Positions 24,588 through 38,137 of a stretch of DNA of 64,000 nucleotides are shown here, piece by piece. Numbering within the stretch: the stretch's first letter is position 1; each line of letters opens with the position of its first letter. The DNA is from Closterium sp. NIES-65 (lineage: Eukaryota > Streptophyta > Zygnematophyceae > Desmidiales > Closteriaceae). The translations under genes and the position numbers were made by a program. The stretch is taken from positions 1 to 64,000 of the forward strand of contig CANXME010000788.1 of assembly GCA_948144175.1 (NCBI GenBank). The letters run 5' to 3'. The notes beneath the pieces are model-generated. The model made no database searches. It had not been told where the DNA came from and saw only the letters and a program-made list of their open reading frames with translations.

Positions 24588-27500
24588 ATGGCCACCCCCA
24601 ATGTTCTTACCTTTGACGCTGAGGGGAGGGCCATTGACTTTGCCGTCTGGATTGAAGACCTGCAGCTGTACTTACTGTGTGATGCGATAGATGAGGTCTC
24701 TCTCTTTGACTTTGTCTCTGGCGCTGTCCCTGCCCCACCTGCTGATGCTGACTCTGCCGTTCGCTCCAAGTGGGCGACCCGCGATGCTGCTGCACGTCTT
24801 GCTGTGCGTCGCCACCTCCCTTCCTCTGAGCGTGCCCACTTTAGTCAGTGCAAGACCGCTCAGGCCTTGTACGACGCTATAGTTGCACGCTACTCCTCCC
24901 CTTCCTCCGCTACCCTTAGCCGCCTCATGCTACCGTTTCTCTTCCCTGACCTCGCTTCCTTTCCCACTGTCGCTGACCTCGTTACCCACCTCCGTGCTAG
25001 TGACACCCGCTACCGCGCTGCCCTTCCTGCTGAGTTCCGCGCTGCGAACCCTCCTCCCATGTACATCACTCTCTACTTTCTCGTCACCCGTCTCCCTGAG
25101 TCCCTTCGTGTCGTTAGGGACCAGTTTCTCTCTGTCTGTCCCACCACTCTCACTGTCGACCTCCTTGAGGAGTCCCTGCTAGCGGCTGAGAAGAGTATTG
25201 TCGCTGTAGGGGCCTCTCGGGGTGACCCTCGCACCCCTATCTTTGAGGGGTGTGGTCCTTCCCCCCTGCTGCCCTCTGTCGCCTCTGCCGCTGCGGCCGA
25301 CCTCACTGGTTTTGAGTCGGTCGGCGCGGCGTCTGCCCCCAGCGGCAGACGCCGCGCTGGCAAGGGCAAGGGGGGCAAGGGAGCGGGTGGAGCTAGAGGG
25401 GGCGGTGGAGGAGGCGGTGGGGGTGGCGGGGGGAGTGGGGGTGGCGGTGGGGGTGGTGGCGGAAGTGGAGGTACTGGTGGCGGCGGTGGAGGCGGAGGTG
25501 GCGGCGGAGGTGGTAGCGGAGGAGGCGGTGGGAGCGGTGGGAGCGACGGTCCTGGTGGGGGAGGTGGAGGTGGAGACGGGGGTGGCGGTGGAGGCGGGGG
25601 TGGCAGTGGAGGCGGGGGTCGGAGTGGCTCGTCCCAGCGGAGCAGCTCCGGGGGTGGTCAGCGCCAGCAGCAACAGCAGCAGCAGCCGCAGCAGCAGCCA
25701 CAGCAGCAGCAGCGCTCTCGCACCGTCCCCGCCCCTCAGCAGCTCCGTGAGTGGTACTCGCAGCGTCAGCGTGGTGGTGCGCTTGGTCCGTGCCCCTACG
25801 TTCTCCGCACCGGTGACCGTGCAGGGGAGAGGTGTGGAGGCGCCCACACTGCCCGCCGCTGCTTTGGCCGCCTGACTGACGCCTGGCGTCAGCAGTTTCC
25901 GGAGGCAGCTGAGATCCCCCGCTGGGGAGAGCTGTCTAGGGCTGGTGTAGCTATTTATGATCTTGATTTTGATGCTATTCTCTCTGCTATGTATGCTGCG
26001 ATTGGTAGTGATGAGGATGACTGTTACCGGTGTTTCCCGCCCGACCCGGGCATTGGTACTGCCGCGTCAGGTACTAGTGAGGCTGCTGCTCTAGGTGCCA
26101 GTGCGTCTGTGCTCTCAGGTGCTGGTGAGTCTGCCCTCTCAGGTACTGTGTCGGCTTCGGCCTCTCACACCTTCACCCTTGACTCTGGAGCGTCTCGCTC
26201 CTTCTTTCGGGACCGCACCACTCTCACGCCGCTGAGTCGGCCGGTTGCGGTGTCCCTGGCTGACCCCTCTTGGGGGGCCTGTCCTGTCTCGCTTCTCCAC
26301 TGTCCTCCCGTGTCCGGCGGCCCCCTCTGGCACCCTGACTGGTCTCTACCTCCCCTCGTTCTCGACGAACTTGGTGAGTGGTGCTGACCTCCAGGATGCG
26401 GGTGTCCACCAGTTCACCCCTGCTCGTCAGCGGGTGACCCACTGCACGGAGGCGGATACAGGTCGCCACCTGGCTACGTTTACACGTCGGCCAGGGTCGA
26501 GCCTGTACACTCTGACCATTGCTTCTCCTCCAGGTGCTGAGTCTGGTAGGGTCACTTCGTCTGGTCAGGTGTTTGCTGCAGCGTCCAGGTCTGGTCCTGA
26601 GTCTGCCCCCTGCTCGTGCCGTCGTTTGTCTCACGAGACCCTCCTCTGGCACCACCGCCTTGGCCACCCCTCTCTGCTTCGGCTCAGAGGCATGGCCTCG
26701 CGAGTCCTTGTGTCTGGTCTTCCCCGGTCTCTCCCTCCCCTTCCTCCGGGCCCTGGCCCCACCTGTGTCCCCTGTGTCGAGGGGCGCCAGCGTGCTGCCC
26801 CTCACTCCTCCCAGTTTCCTCCGACAGAGGCCCCGTTGCAGACGCTTCACATGGATGTGTGGGGCCCAGCCCGCGTCCGTGGACAGGGTCAGGAGCGCTA
26901 CTTCCTGCTGGTGGTTGACGACTACTCGCGTTACACCACAGTCTTCCCCTTGCGCAGCAAGGGTGAGGTCACTGCGGTGTTGATCGACTGGATCCGCGCA
27001 GCTCGTCTCCAGCTTCGGAGGAGCTTTGGCTCTGACTTCCCTGTTTTGCGTCTGCACTCGGACAGAGGCGGAGAGTTCTCCTCTGGCCTCCTGAGTGCCT
27101 ACTGTCGTGCGCGAGGCATCCGTCAGACCTTCACGCTTCCGGACTCACCGCAGCAGAATGGGATTGCTGAGCGCCGCATTGGCATGGTCATGGACGTCGC
27201 TCGTACGTCCATGATGCATGCGGCTGCTCCCCATTTTCTGTGGCCGTTTGCGGTCAGGTACGCTGCGCACCAGATCAACCTCCACCCCAGGGTCTCTCGA
27301 CCGGAGACCTCCCCAGCCCTGCTGTGGACGGGGAAGGTTGGCGATGCGTCGGCGTTCCGGGTCTGGGGATCTCGGGCGTTTGTTCGCGACCTGTCTGCGG
27401 ACAAGCTATCCCCTCGTGCTTCTCCCTGCGTCTTCCTGGGGTTCCCCCCCGACGCCCCTGGGTGGCAGTTTTACCACCCCACCTCTCGACGTGTTCTGTC

Positions 27501-30500
27501 CTCCCAGGACGTCACGTTCGACGAGTCGGTACCCTACTACCGCCTCTTCCCCTACCGCACTCCGTCCCTCCCCCCACCCCCGCTCTTCTTGGTACCAGGT
27601 CCCCCCCCGGTAGTCCCCCTCCCCCCTCAGGGTCCTGCCCCTTCAGGTGTGTCCCAGGTAGACGCAGTCGAGCCTGTCGAGGTCACTGGTGACTCTGGTG
27701 CTGCTGCGGGAGCTGAGCCTGGGGGTGCGGAGTCTGGGGGTGCTGAGCCTGGAGGTGCCGAGTCTGGGGGTGCTGAGCCTGGGGGTGCTGAGCCTGGGGG
27801 TGCTGTGCCTGGAGGTGCCGAGTCTGGGGGTGCTGTGCCTGGGGGTGCTGAGCCTGGGGGTGCTGAGCCTGGGGTTGCTGAGCCTGGGGGTGCTGAGCCT
27901 GGGGGTGACGTGCCTGGGGGTGCTGTGTCTAGGGGTGCTGAGCCTGGAGGTGCTGTGCCTGGGGGTGCTTCGTCTCGCCGGGAGCCACTCTCCCCACAGG
28001 AGCTGCGTGAGTGGTTTGCCGGGCGCTGGAGGCGTGCTGCTGGTGCTGGTGGTTCTTCGGCTGCAGAGGGTACTGCTGCTGCGCGCCCCGCCGGCGCTCG
28101 TACTGTGGGTGCTGGAGCTGCTGAGTCTGAGAGTTCTCCTGGAGCTGGTCCTGCTGAGGGTGTTGGTGCTGAGCCTGCCGTTGGCGGCCCGACTGACAGT
28201 GCTCCTGGTGCTGCGGCTGGAGGTTCTGGAGCTTCTGGTGGTGCTGCTGGAGGTGCTACTGGAGTGGGTGCTCCTGCCGGGGCTGCTGGTGCTGTTCCTG
28301 CTGTTTCTAGCGTCGCCGCGCGGCCCCGACCGTACTTCGTTCCGCTCCTGCAGCAGGTTCTTGGTCTTACACCTCCTCCTCCTCCCTTAGAGGGTCCGCA
28401 GCCTGTCCGGTCACAGCCACAGCTACAGCCTGCCTCCCCTTTGCCTGCTCCTTCTCCCTACGCTGGTCCAACTGGAGGTCTTACTGAGCGTCGTGAGCCT
28501 GCGTCTCGTCCTGTGTCGCCTGTTCGTACTGAGCGCGCTAGTGGTCGCGGGTCGCGTCAGCGTCCTCCTCCTGTCCCTGGCACGCACCGGATGTCTTTGC
28601 GTCCGTCCACTGCTCCTCTGCGTGCCCCTTTGCCTTCTCCTCCTGCTTCCTCTCTTCCTGCTCTTGCCGACCCGGAGTCGGACGCCCTTCGTGCTGCCAG
28701 TCCTACTGTCACGCGTCTCCTGGCTACTGCTGTCACTGACCCCTCCTTCGAGTCGTCTGCTGCGTCTGCCCTTGTCACTGAGCTTGTCGACTTTGCTGCG
28801 CGCTGTCGTCTAGACTACGCTGCTCGTCTTGTCACTGAGTCTGAGTCCGCCTGTCCTCCGTCCGTCGGGGGTGAGTGTGCCCTTGGCACGGACGTCCTTG
28901 AGGACAGGCAGGAGGAGTTCCAGTGTCTGGCCGCCGCTTCACCTCGTCTCGCGTCTGTACTGCTAGCCCCTGAGGGAGACCCGGATGCACCAGACATCCC
29001 GACTCCGCGCTCTTACGCGGAGGCGATAGAGGGTCCCTACTCCTCTCAGTGGCAGGCAGCTATGGATGCAGAGATGGCTTCCTGGAAGTCCACAGGCACC
29101 TACGTTGACGCTGTTCCCCCTCCTGGGGCGAACATCGTCAGTGGCATGTGGATTTTCAGGGTGAAGCGGCCGCCGGGTTCTCCGCCTGTCTTCAAGGCGC
29201 GTTACGTGGCTCGTGGCTTCAGTCAGCGGCAGGGGGTTGACTACTTTCAGACCTTCTCCCCCACCCCGAAGATGACCACTCTTCGGGTTCTGCTACACGT
29301 TGCTGCTCACCGTGACTACGAGCTGCACTCTCTCGACTTCAGCACAGCTTTCTTGCAGGGCAGCCTGCACGAGGAGATCTGGCTGCGTCGCCCACCTGGC
29401 TTCACTGGGTCTTTCCCTCCTGGTACCCAGTGGAGTCTCCGGCGTCCAGTCTACGGTCTCCGCCAGGCGCCACGTGAGTGGCACGACACACTGAGGACTA
29501 CGCTGGCGGCACTTGGGTTTGCTCCTTCCACTGCCGACCCGTCGCTGTTTCTGCGCACCGACACCTCTCTGCCGCCGTTCTACATCCTCGTGTACGTCGA
29601 CGACTTGGTCTTTGCCACAGCTGACACTGCTGGACTCGCCTACGTGAAGTCCGAGCTGCAGAAGAGACACACGTGCACTGACCTGGGTGAACTGCGCAGC
29701 TACCTTGGCTTGCAGATCACCCGGGACAGAGCACGCCGCACCATTACCCTGACTCAGTCACACATGGTGCAGCAGGTCCTTCAGCGCTTCGGCTTCACGT
29801 ACTCCTCGCCTCAGGCCACTCCTCTGCCTACTCGCCACTCGCTCTCAGCTCTGCCTTCGGATGAGTCCGTAGAGTCGAGTGGCCCGTTTGCAGAGCTTGT
29901 TGGCTGCCTCATGTACCTGATGACCTGCACACGACCTGACCTCGCATACCCTCTTAGCATTCTCGCACGCTATGTTGCTCCTGGGAGACACCGACCAGAG
30001 CACATGGCTGCAGCGAAGAGGGTGTTGCGCTACTTGTGCAGTACGTCGGGCATGGGGCTAGTGCTTGGAGGGCGCAGTCCAGTGGTCCTCACTGGGCACG
30101 CAGACGCTTCTTGGGCTGACGACCAGGCTACGCAGCGGTCGTCACAGGGTTACACCTTCAGCCTTGGTTCCGGCGCTGTCTTGTGGCGGGCTACCCGCTC
30201 GTCTTCTGTTCTCGGCTCCAGCTGTGAGGCTGAGATCTACGCTGGGGCTATGGCTGCACAGGAGTTACGCTGGCTCACCTACCTGCTGACCGACCTTGGA
30301 GAGCAGCCTCGTTCTCCTCCAGTCCTGTACGTAGACAACAAGGCCATGCTGGCCTTGTGTCGAGAGCAGCGACTGGAGCACAGAACGAAGCACATTGCTC
30401 TTCGTTACTTTCTTGCTCGTGAGCTACAGCAGCGTGGACAGCTGCGACTTGCGTACGTGGCCTCTGAGGCCAACACTGCTGATGTCTTCACCAAGGCACT

Positions 30501-30576
30501 TGCGCCTTGTGATCATCAGCGTTGCTGCACGCAGTTGGGTCTTGTGCCTGTCTTGCCTCACTTGCTCTCCTCTTGA
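24588..30576 (+). CDS. C2 gag-pol polyprotein (Ty1/copia), one 1-nt frameshift
   Basis: The reverse-transcribing element's single polyprotein. Start [18 protein letters not shown] (24588). Gag is followed by about 80 residues dominated by Gly (25385-25640), a poly-Gln stretch, and the Cys/His cluster [13 protein letters not shown]. Protease LDSGAS is at about 26176; integrase [17 protein letters not shown] (26848), [12 protein letters not shown] (27052), QQNGIAERR (27150); Gly-Ala-Glu-Pro repeats 27712-27970. The RT has [14 protein letters not shown] and YVDDLVFA (29593). RNase H has [16 protein letters not shown] and [18 protein letters not shown]. It ends LLSS-TGA. One extra T at 26270-26271, compared with C5, shifts the frame just after the protease (first frame ends at 26387). 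Otherwise it is fully open, so only one base from being intact. Confidence 0.93.
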
Positions 30577-30774
30577 CCTTGCTTGTACTTTCGCATATAT
30601 ATACTCTTGTTTTTTGTATATCTCTATATATGATCTTGCATGTGAACTGGCCTTGTGGCCTTTGAACTTGTGCTCGGAATGCGTGGTGACTTTGTGATCC
30701 ACCCTGAGCTTTGCTTTGCTTTGCTTGACTGGTCTTGTGACCCCTTGTTCTCCCCCACTTTGCCTATGGGGGTG

Positions 30775-30906
30775 TGTCAGAACTTATAGCTTACTTGTTT
30801 CTGTAGGCTATAGTGGGGTATCCCATAGGGGGTACAACCCAATTAGGGTTTCCTATTTGTACTCACTTCGTTCATAGTCATTTCATTCTCGTTCTTTGTT
30901 TCCACA
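30775..30906 (+). repeat. C2 3' LTR
   Basis: Identical to the 5' LTR as read; followed by GGGGT and the rest of the C3 LTR. Confidence 0.92.
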
Positions 30907-30911
30907 GGGGT

Positions 30912-30998
30912 ATCCCATAGGGGGTACAACCCAATTAGGGTTTCATATTTGTACTCACTTCATTCATAGTTCATTTCATTCTCGTTCTTTCTTTCACA
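30912..30998 (+). repeat. C3 5' LTR, right part (left part 23363-23408)
   Basis: Begins ATCCCATAGG directly after the second GGGGT of the C2 duplication and ends CTTTCACA. Confidence 0.9.
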
Positions 30999-31109
30999 TG
31001 GAATCAGAGCAGGTTCCCTCCTAGGGACTGCTTCTAGGGCCCACCGAAGCGCGCCCCGAGGCGCGTTTTCCCTTTTTTTTTTTTTTTTTTTTTTTTTTTC
31101 GCGACCCGT

Positions 31110-31850
31110 TGTGTCGCCCCCAGCGGCCCGTCGCGCCGCCCTTCCCTTAGCGGCCCCGCCGCCCTTCGATCGCGGCTCCGCCGCGCTTCCTTAGCGGCCC
31201 CGCCGCCCTTCGATCGCGGCCCCGCCGCCCTTCGATCGCGGCTCCGCCGCCCTTCCTTAGCGGCCAGGCCGCCCTCTGCTAAGCGGCCCCGCCGCCCTTC
31301 GATCGCGGCCCCGCCGCCCTCTGCTAAGCGGCCCCGCCGCCCTTCGATCGCGGCCCCGCCGCCCTCTGCTAAGCGGCCCCGCCGCCCTTCGATCGCGGCC
31401 CCGCCGCCCTCTGCTAAGCGGCCCCGCCGCCCTCTGCTAAGCGGCCCCGCCGCCCTCTGCTAAGCGGCCTCGCCGCCGCGTCGCCCGTGCACCTGCCCGT
31501 GCACCCGCCCGTGCACCTACCCGTGCGGCCGCCAGTGCAGCCGCCCGTGCGCAGCCTACGAGCCGCCCCAGCCGCCCGTGCAGCCGCCCGTGCATCGCCC
31601 GTGAGCCGCCCCAACCGCCCGTGCAGCCGCCCGCGAGCCGTCCCAACCGCCCGTGCGGCCGCCCGCGAGACGCCCGCACCGCCCGAGCCGCCCGCGAGAC
31701 GCCCGCGCCGCCCGAGCCGCCCGAGCCGCCCGCGAGACGCCCGCGCCGCCCGAGCCGCCCGAGCCGCCCGAGAGACGCCCGCGCCGCCTGAGCCGCCCGA
31801 GCCGCCCGAGCCGCCCGAGCCGCCCGTGCCGCCCGAGCCGCCCGAGGAGC
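31110..31850 (+). repeat. C3 leader minisatellite
   Basis: Units of the type GCGGCCCCGCCGCCCTTC and CTCTGCTAA, then CCCGAGCCGC units. A T-run of about 25 lies just before at 31074-31099. Confidence 0.8.
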
Positions 31851-31971
31851 CGATCTTCTGCTCCTGTGAGGCTCCTACTGCTCCTGGGCCGGCGCAGCTG
31901 CTGTGCTGCCGTGTTGCTGTGTCGCTGTGCTACCCGACTCTTCCTGCCCGGTGAGACTGTCAGCTGCTACA

Positions 31972-34900
31972 ATGGCCACCCCCAGTGTCCTGACTTTTGA
32001 CGCTGAGGGTCGCGCCATTGACTTTGCAGTCTGGATTGAGGACCTGCAGCTGTACTTACTGTGCGATGCGATCGATGAGGTTTCTCTCTTTGACTTTGTC
32101 TCTGGCGCTGTCCCTGCCCCTCCTGCTGATGCTGACCCCACTGTTCGCTCCAAGTGGGCCACACGCGATGCTGCTGCACGTCTTGCTGTGCGTCGCCACC
32201 TCCCTTCCTCCGAGCGTGCACACTTTAGTCAGTGCAAGACCGCTCAGGCCTTGTACGACGCTGTAGTTGCGCGCTACTCCTCCCCTTCCACTGCTACACT
32301 GAGCCGCCTCATGCTACCGTACCTCTTCCCTGACCTTGCTGCCTTTCCCACAGTCACTGACCTCTTTACCCACCTTCGCGCTAGTGACACTCGCTACCGA
32401 GCTGCGCTTCCTGCTGCCTTCCTCGCCGAAAACCCCCCTCCCATGTACATCACCCTCTACTTTCTAGTCACCCGTCTCCCTGAGTCCCTTCGTGCTGTTA
32501 GGGACCAGTTTCTCTCTGTCTGTCCCACCACCCTCACTGTCGACCTCCTTGAGAAGTCCCTGATAGCGGCCGAGAAGAGCATAGTCGCTGTAGGGGCCTC
32601 TCGTGGTGACCCGCGCACCCCCATCTTTGAGGGGTGTTCTCCTTCCCCCCTGCTACCCTCTGTCGCCTCTGCTGCTGCGGCCGACCTCGTTGGTTTTGAG
32701 TCGGTCGGTGCGGCGTCTGCCCCCAGCGGTAGGCGCCGCTCTGGCAGGAGCAAGGGGGGCAAGGGAGCGGGTGGAGCTCGCGGGGGCGGTGGCGGAGGAG
32801 GTGGGGGCGGCGGGGGGAGTGGGGGTGGCGGTGGGGGTGGAGGCGGGAGTGGAGGTACTGGTGGCGGCGGTGGAGGCGGAGGTGGTGGCGGAGGTGGTGG
32901 CGGAGGAGGCAGTGGGAGCGGCGGGGGCGAGGATGGCGGTGGCGGCGGTGGCGGCGGAGGCGGGGGTGGCGGTGGTGGAGGTGGTCGGAGTGGCTCGTCC
33001 CAGAGGAGCGGCACTGGGGGTGGTCAGCGCCAGCAGCAGCACTCTCGCGACGTCCCCGCCCCTCAGCAGCTCCGTGAGTGGTACTCGCAGCGTCAGCGTG
33101 GTGGGGCGTTCGGTCCCTGCACCTACGTCCTTCGCACCGGCGACCGCGCGGGTGAGCAGTGTGGGGGCACCCACACCGCTCGCCGCTGCTTTGCCCGCCT
33201 GACCGACGCTTGGCGCCAACAGTTTCCGGAGGCCTCTGAGATCCCCCGCTCGGGAGAGCTGTCTCGGGCTGGTGTAGCTGTGTTTGATCTTGACTTTGAT
33301 GCTATCCTTGCTGCCATGTATGCTGTGACTGTTAGTGATGATGGTGACTGTTACCGGTGCTTTCCGCCCGACCCGGGCATTGGTACTGCTGTGTCAGGTG
33401 CCAGTGAGGCTGCTGCTCTAGGTGCCAGTGCGTCTGTGCTCTCAGGTGCTAGTGAGTCTGCCCTCTCAGGTACTGTGTCGGCTTCTGCCTCCCACACCTT
33501 CACCCTTGACTCTGGGGCGTCTCGCTCCTTCTTTCGGGACCGCACCACTCTCACGCCGCTTAGTCGGCCGGTTGCGGTGTCCCTGGCTGACCCCTCTGGG
33601 GGTCCTGTCCTGTCTCGTTTCTCCACAGTCCTCCCGTGTCCGGCGGCTCCCTCTGGCACCCTGACTGGTCTTTACCTCCCCTCGTTCTCTACGAACCTGG
33701 TGAGTGGTGCTGACCTACAGGATGTGGGGGTCCACCAGTTCACTCCTGCTCGTCAGCGGGTGACACACTGCACAGAGGCTAGCACAGGTCGCCACCTGGC
33801 TACGTTTACACGTCAGCCAGGGTCGAGCCTGTACACACTGACCACTGCTTCTCCTCCCGGTGCTGAGTCTGGTAGAGTCCCTTCGTCTGGTCAGGTGTTT
33901 GCTGCAGCGTCCAGGTCTGGTCCTGAGTCTGCCCCCTGTTCGTGTCGCCGTCTGTCTCACGAGACTCTCCTCTGGCACCACCGCCTTGGCCACCCCTCTC
34001 TGCTTCGGCTTAGAGGCATGGCCTCCCGTCTTCTTGTGTCTGGTCTCCCCCGGTCCCTCCCTCCCCTTCCTCAGGGCCCTGGCCCTGCCTGTGTCCCCTG
34101 TGTCGAGGGGCGCCAGCGTGCTGCCCCTCACTCCTCCCAGTTTCCTCCGACAGAGGCTCCGTTGCAGACGCTTCACATGGACGTGTGGGGCCCTGCCCGC
34201 GTCCGTGGACTCGGTCACGAGCGCTACTTCCTGTTGGTGGTTGACGACTACTCGCGTTACACCACAGTCTTCCCCTTGCGCAGCAAGGGTGATGTCACTG
34301 AGGTGCTGATCGACTGGATCCGCGCAGCTCGTCTCCGGCTCAGGCAGAACTTTGGCTCGGACTTTCCTGTGTTGCGTCTGCACTCGGACAGAGGCGGAGA
34401 GTTCTCCTCTGGCCTTCTGCGTGCCTTCTCTCGTGCGCGAGGCATCCGCCAGACCTTCACGCTTCCGGACTCACCGCAGCAAAATGGGATTGCAGAGCGC
34501 CGCATTGGCATGGTCATGGACGTCGCTCGTACGTCTATGATGCATGCGGCTGCCCCCCATTTTCTGTGGCCGTTTGCGGTTAGGTACGCGGCGCATCAGA
34601 TCAACCTCCACGCCAGGGTCTCCAAGCCGGAGACCTCCCCAGCCCTGCTGTGGACGGGGAAGGTTGGCGATGCGTCGGCGTTCCGAGTCTGAGGATCTCG
34701 GGCGTTTGTCCGCGACTTGTCTGCGGACAAGCTGTCCCCTCGCGCTGCTCCTTGCGTCTTCCTGGGGTTCCCCTCGACGCCCCTGGGTGGCAGTTCTACC
34801 ACCCCACCTCTCGACGTGTTCTGTCCTCCCAGGACCTCACGTTCGACGAGTCGGTACCCTACTACCGCCTCTTCCCCTACCGCACTCCTTCCCTTCCCCC

Positions 34901-37900
34901 GCCCCCGCTCTTCTTGGTACCAGGTCCCCCCCCGGTAGACCCCCTCCCCCCTCAAGGTCCTGCCCCTTCAGGTGTGTCCCAGGTAGACGCGGTCGAGCCT
35001 GTCGAGGTCACTGGTGACTCTGGTGCTGCTGCGGGAGCTGAGCCTGGGGGTGCTGAGCCTGGAGGTGCCGAGTCTGGGGGTGCTGAGCCTGGGGGTGCTG
35101 AGCCTGGGGGTGCTGAGCCTAGGGGTACTGAGTCCGGGGGTGCTGAGCCTTGGGGTGCTGAGTCTGGGGGTGCTGAGCCTGGGGGTGCTGAGTCTGGGGG
35201 TGCTGAGCCTGGGGGTGTTGCGACTGGGGGTGCTCCGCCTGGAGGGGCCTTGCTTGAGGGTGCTGAGCCTGGAGGTTCTTCGCCTGGAGGTTCTCCGCCT
35301 GGAGGTGCTTCGTCTCGCCGAGAGCCACTCTCCCCACAGGAGCTGCGTGAGTGGTTTGCCCGGCGCTGGAGGCGTACTGCTGGTGCTGGAGGTTCTTAGG
35401 CTGCAGAGGGTGCTGCTGCCGCGTGTCCCGGAGGTGCTCGTGCTGTGGGTGCTGGAGCTGCTGGGCCTGATGGTTCTCCTGGAGCTGGTGCTGCTGAGGG
35501 TGTTGGCGCTGAGACTACTGCTGGCAGTCCGACTGGCAGTGCTCCTGGTGCTGCTGGGAGTTCTGGAGCTGCTGGAGGTGCTGCTTGAGGTGCTGCTGGA
35601 GCGGGTACTCCTGCTTGGGGTACTGGTGCTGTCCCTGCTGTTTCTGGCGTCGCCACGCGGCCCCGACCGTACTTCGTTCCGCTCCTGCAGCAGGTTCTTG
35701 GTCTTACACCTTCTCCTGGTCCTCCTCCGCCTCCCTTAGAGGGTCTACAGCCTGTCCAGTCCCAGTCACAGCTACAGCCTGCCTCCCCTTTGCCTGCTCC
35801 TTCTCCCTACGCTGGTCCGACTGGAGGTCTTACTGAGCGTCGTGAGCCTGCGTCTCGTCCTGCGTCGCCTGTTCGTCCTGCACGCACTAGTGGTCGCGGT
35901 TCGCGTCAGCGTCCTCCTCCTGTCCCTGGCACGCACCGGATGTCTCTGCGTTTGTCCACTGCTCCTCTGCGTGCCCCTTTGCCTTCTCCTCCTGTGTCCT
36001 CTCTTCCTGCTCTTGCCGACCCGGAGTCGGACTCTCTTCGTGCTGCCAGTCCCACTGTCACGCGTCTCCTTGCTACTGCTGTCACTGACCCTTCCTTCGA
36101 GTCTTCTGCTGCGTCTGCCCTTGTCACTGAGCTTGTCGACTTTGCTGCGCGCTGTCGTCTAGACTACGCTGCTAGTCTTGTCGCTGAGTCTGAGTCTGCC
36201 TGTCCTCCGTCCGTCGGGGGTGAGTGTGCCCTAGGCACGGACGTCCTTGAGGACAAGCAGGAGGAGTTCCAGTGTCTGGCCGCCGCTTCACCTCATCTCG
36301 CATCTGTACTGCTCGCCCCTGAGGGAGACCCGGATGCACTAGACATCCCGACTCCGCGCTCTTACGCGGAGGCGATAGAGGGTCCCTACTCCTCTCAGTG
36401 GCAGGCAGCTATGGATGCAGAGATGGCTTCCTGGAAGTCCACAGGCACCTACGTTGACGCTGTTCCCCCTCCTGGGGCGAACATCGTCAGTGGCATGTGG
36501 ATTTTCACGGTAAAGCGGCCGCCGGGTTCTCCGCCTGTCTTCAAGGCGCGTTACGTGGCTCGTGGCTTCAGTCAGCGGCAGGGAGTTGACTACTTTCAGA
36601 CCTTCTCCCCCACCCCGAAGATGACCACTCTTCGGGTACTGCTGCACGTTGCTGCTCACCGTGACTACGAGCTGCACTCTCTCGACTTCAGCACTGCTTT
36701 CTTGCAGGGCAGCCTGCACGAGGAGATCTGGCTGCGTCGCCCGCCTGGCTTCACTGGGTCTTTCCCTCCTGGTACCCAGTGGAGTCTCCGGCGTCCAGTC
36801 TACGGTCTCCGCCAGGCGCCACGTGAGTGGCACGACACACTGAGGACTACGCTGGCGGCACTTGGGTTTGCTCCTTCTACTGCCGACCCGTCGCTGTTTC
36901 TGCGCACCGACACCTCTCTGCCGCCGTTCTACATCCTCGTGTACGTCGACGACTTGGTCTTTGCCACAGCTGACACTGCTGGACTCGCCCACGTGAAGTC
37001 CGAGCTGCAGAAGAGACACACGTGCACTGACCTGGGTGAACTGCGCAGCTACCTTGGCTTGCAGATCACCCGGGACAGAGCATGCCGCACCATTACCCTG
37101 ACTCAGTCACACATGGTGCAGCAGGTCCTTCAGCGCTTCGGCTTCACGTACTCCTCGCCTCAGGCCACTCCTCTGCCTACTCGTCACTTGCTCTCAGCTC
37201 TGCCTTCGGATGAGTCCGTAGAGTCGAGTGGCCCGTATGCAGAGCTTGTTGGCTGCCTCATGTACCTGATGACCTGCACACGACCTGACCTTGCATACCC
37301 TCTTAGCATTCTCGCACGCTATGTTGCTCCTGGGAGACACCGACCAGAGCACATGGCTGCAGCGAAGAGGGTGTTGCGCTACTTGTGCAGTACGTCGGGC
37401 ATGGGGCTAGTGCTTGGAGGGCGCAGTCCAGTGGTCCTCACAGGGCACGCGGACGCTTCTTGGGCTGACGACCAGGCTGCGCAGCGGTCGTCACAGGGTT
37501 ACACCTTCAGCCTTGGTTTCGGCTCTGTTTCGTGGCGGGCTACCCGCTCGTCTTCTGTTCTCGGCTCCAGTTGTGAGGCTGAGATCTACGCCGGGGCTAT
37601 GGCTGCTCAGGAGCTTCGCTGGCTCACCTACCTGCTGACCGACCTTGGAGAGCCGCCTCGTTCTCCTCCAGTCCTGTACGTAGACAACAAGGCCATGCTG
37701 GCCTTGTGTCGAGAGCAGCGACTGGAGCACAGGACAAAGCACATTGCTCTCCGCTACTTTCTTGCTCGTGAGCTACAGCAGCGTGGACAGTTGCGACTTG
37801 CGTACGTGGCCTCTGAGGCCAACACTGCTGATGTCTTCACCAAGGCACTTGCGCCTTGTGATCATCAGCGTTGCTGCACGCAGCTGGGTCTTGTGCCTGT

Positions 37901-37925
37901 CTTGCCTCACTTGCTCACTTCTTGA
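31972..37925 (+). pseudogene. C3 gag-pol (Ty1/copia), two stops and one frameshift
   Basis: Starts [18 protein letters not shown]; poly-Gly 32760-32990; Cys/His cluster about 33117-33190; protease LDSGAS at about 33508; integrase [17 protein letters not shown] (34178), [12 protein letters not shown] (34379) and [12 protein letters not shown] at 34690-34692 replaces Trp of VWGS. A shortened C-run near 34773 shifts the frame. TAG at 35397-35399 lies after the Pro-Gly-Ala repeat (35033-35310). RT (YVDDLVFA at about 36943), RNase H and the end LLTS-TGA at 37925 are otherwise open. Inactive. Confidence 0.9.
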
Positions 37926-38137
37926 CCTTGCTTGTACCTTGACCTATATATACTCTTCCTCTTGTTTGCTTGACTCTTGTATATCTCTATATATGATCTT
38001 GCATGTGAACTGGCCTTGTGGCCCTTGAACTTGTGCTCGGAATGTGTGGTGACTTTGTGATCCACCCTGAGCTTTGCTTTGCTTTGCTTGACTGGTCTTG
38101 TGACCCCTTGTTCTCCCCCACTTTGCCTATGGGGGTG

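Larger units (their letters stand above)
23409..30906 (+). mobile_element. C2: Ty1/copia element inserted in the 5' LTR of C3
   Basis: 132-bp LTRs at 23409-23540 and 30775-30906 that I read as identical, flanked by GGGGT at 23404-23408 and 30907-30911. Primer site TGGAATCAGAGCAGG starts at 23541. This is the innermost and apparently youngest layer of the left stack. Confidence 0.93.

Noticed and set aside
36339..37019. Antisense open frames repeated in every Copia copy (also 29293-29670, 43195-43926, 52351-53058)
   Set aside because: They are mirror frames of the RT/RNase H coding region. They recur only because the elements are repeated, and they have no independent motif.
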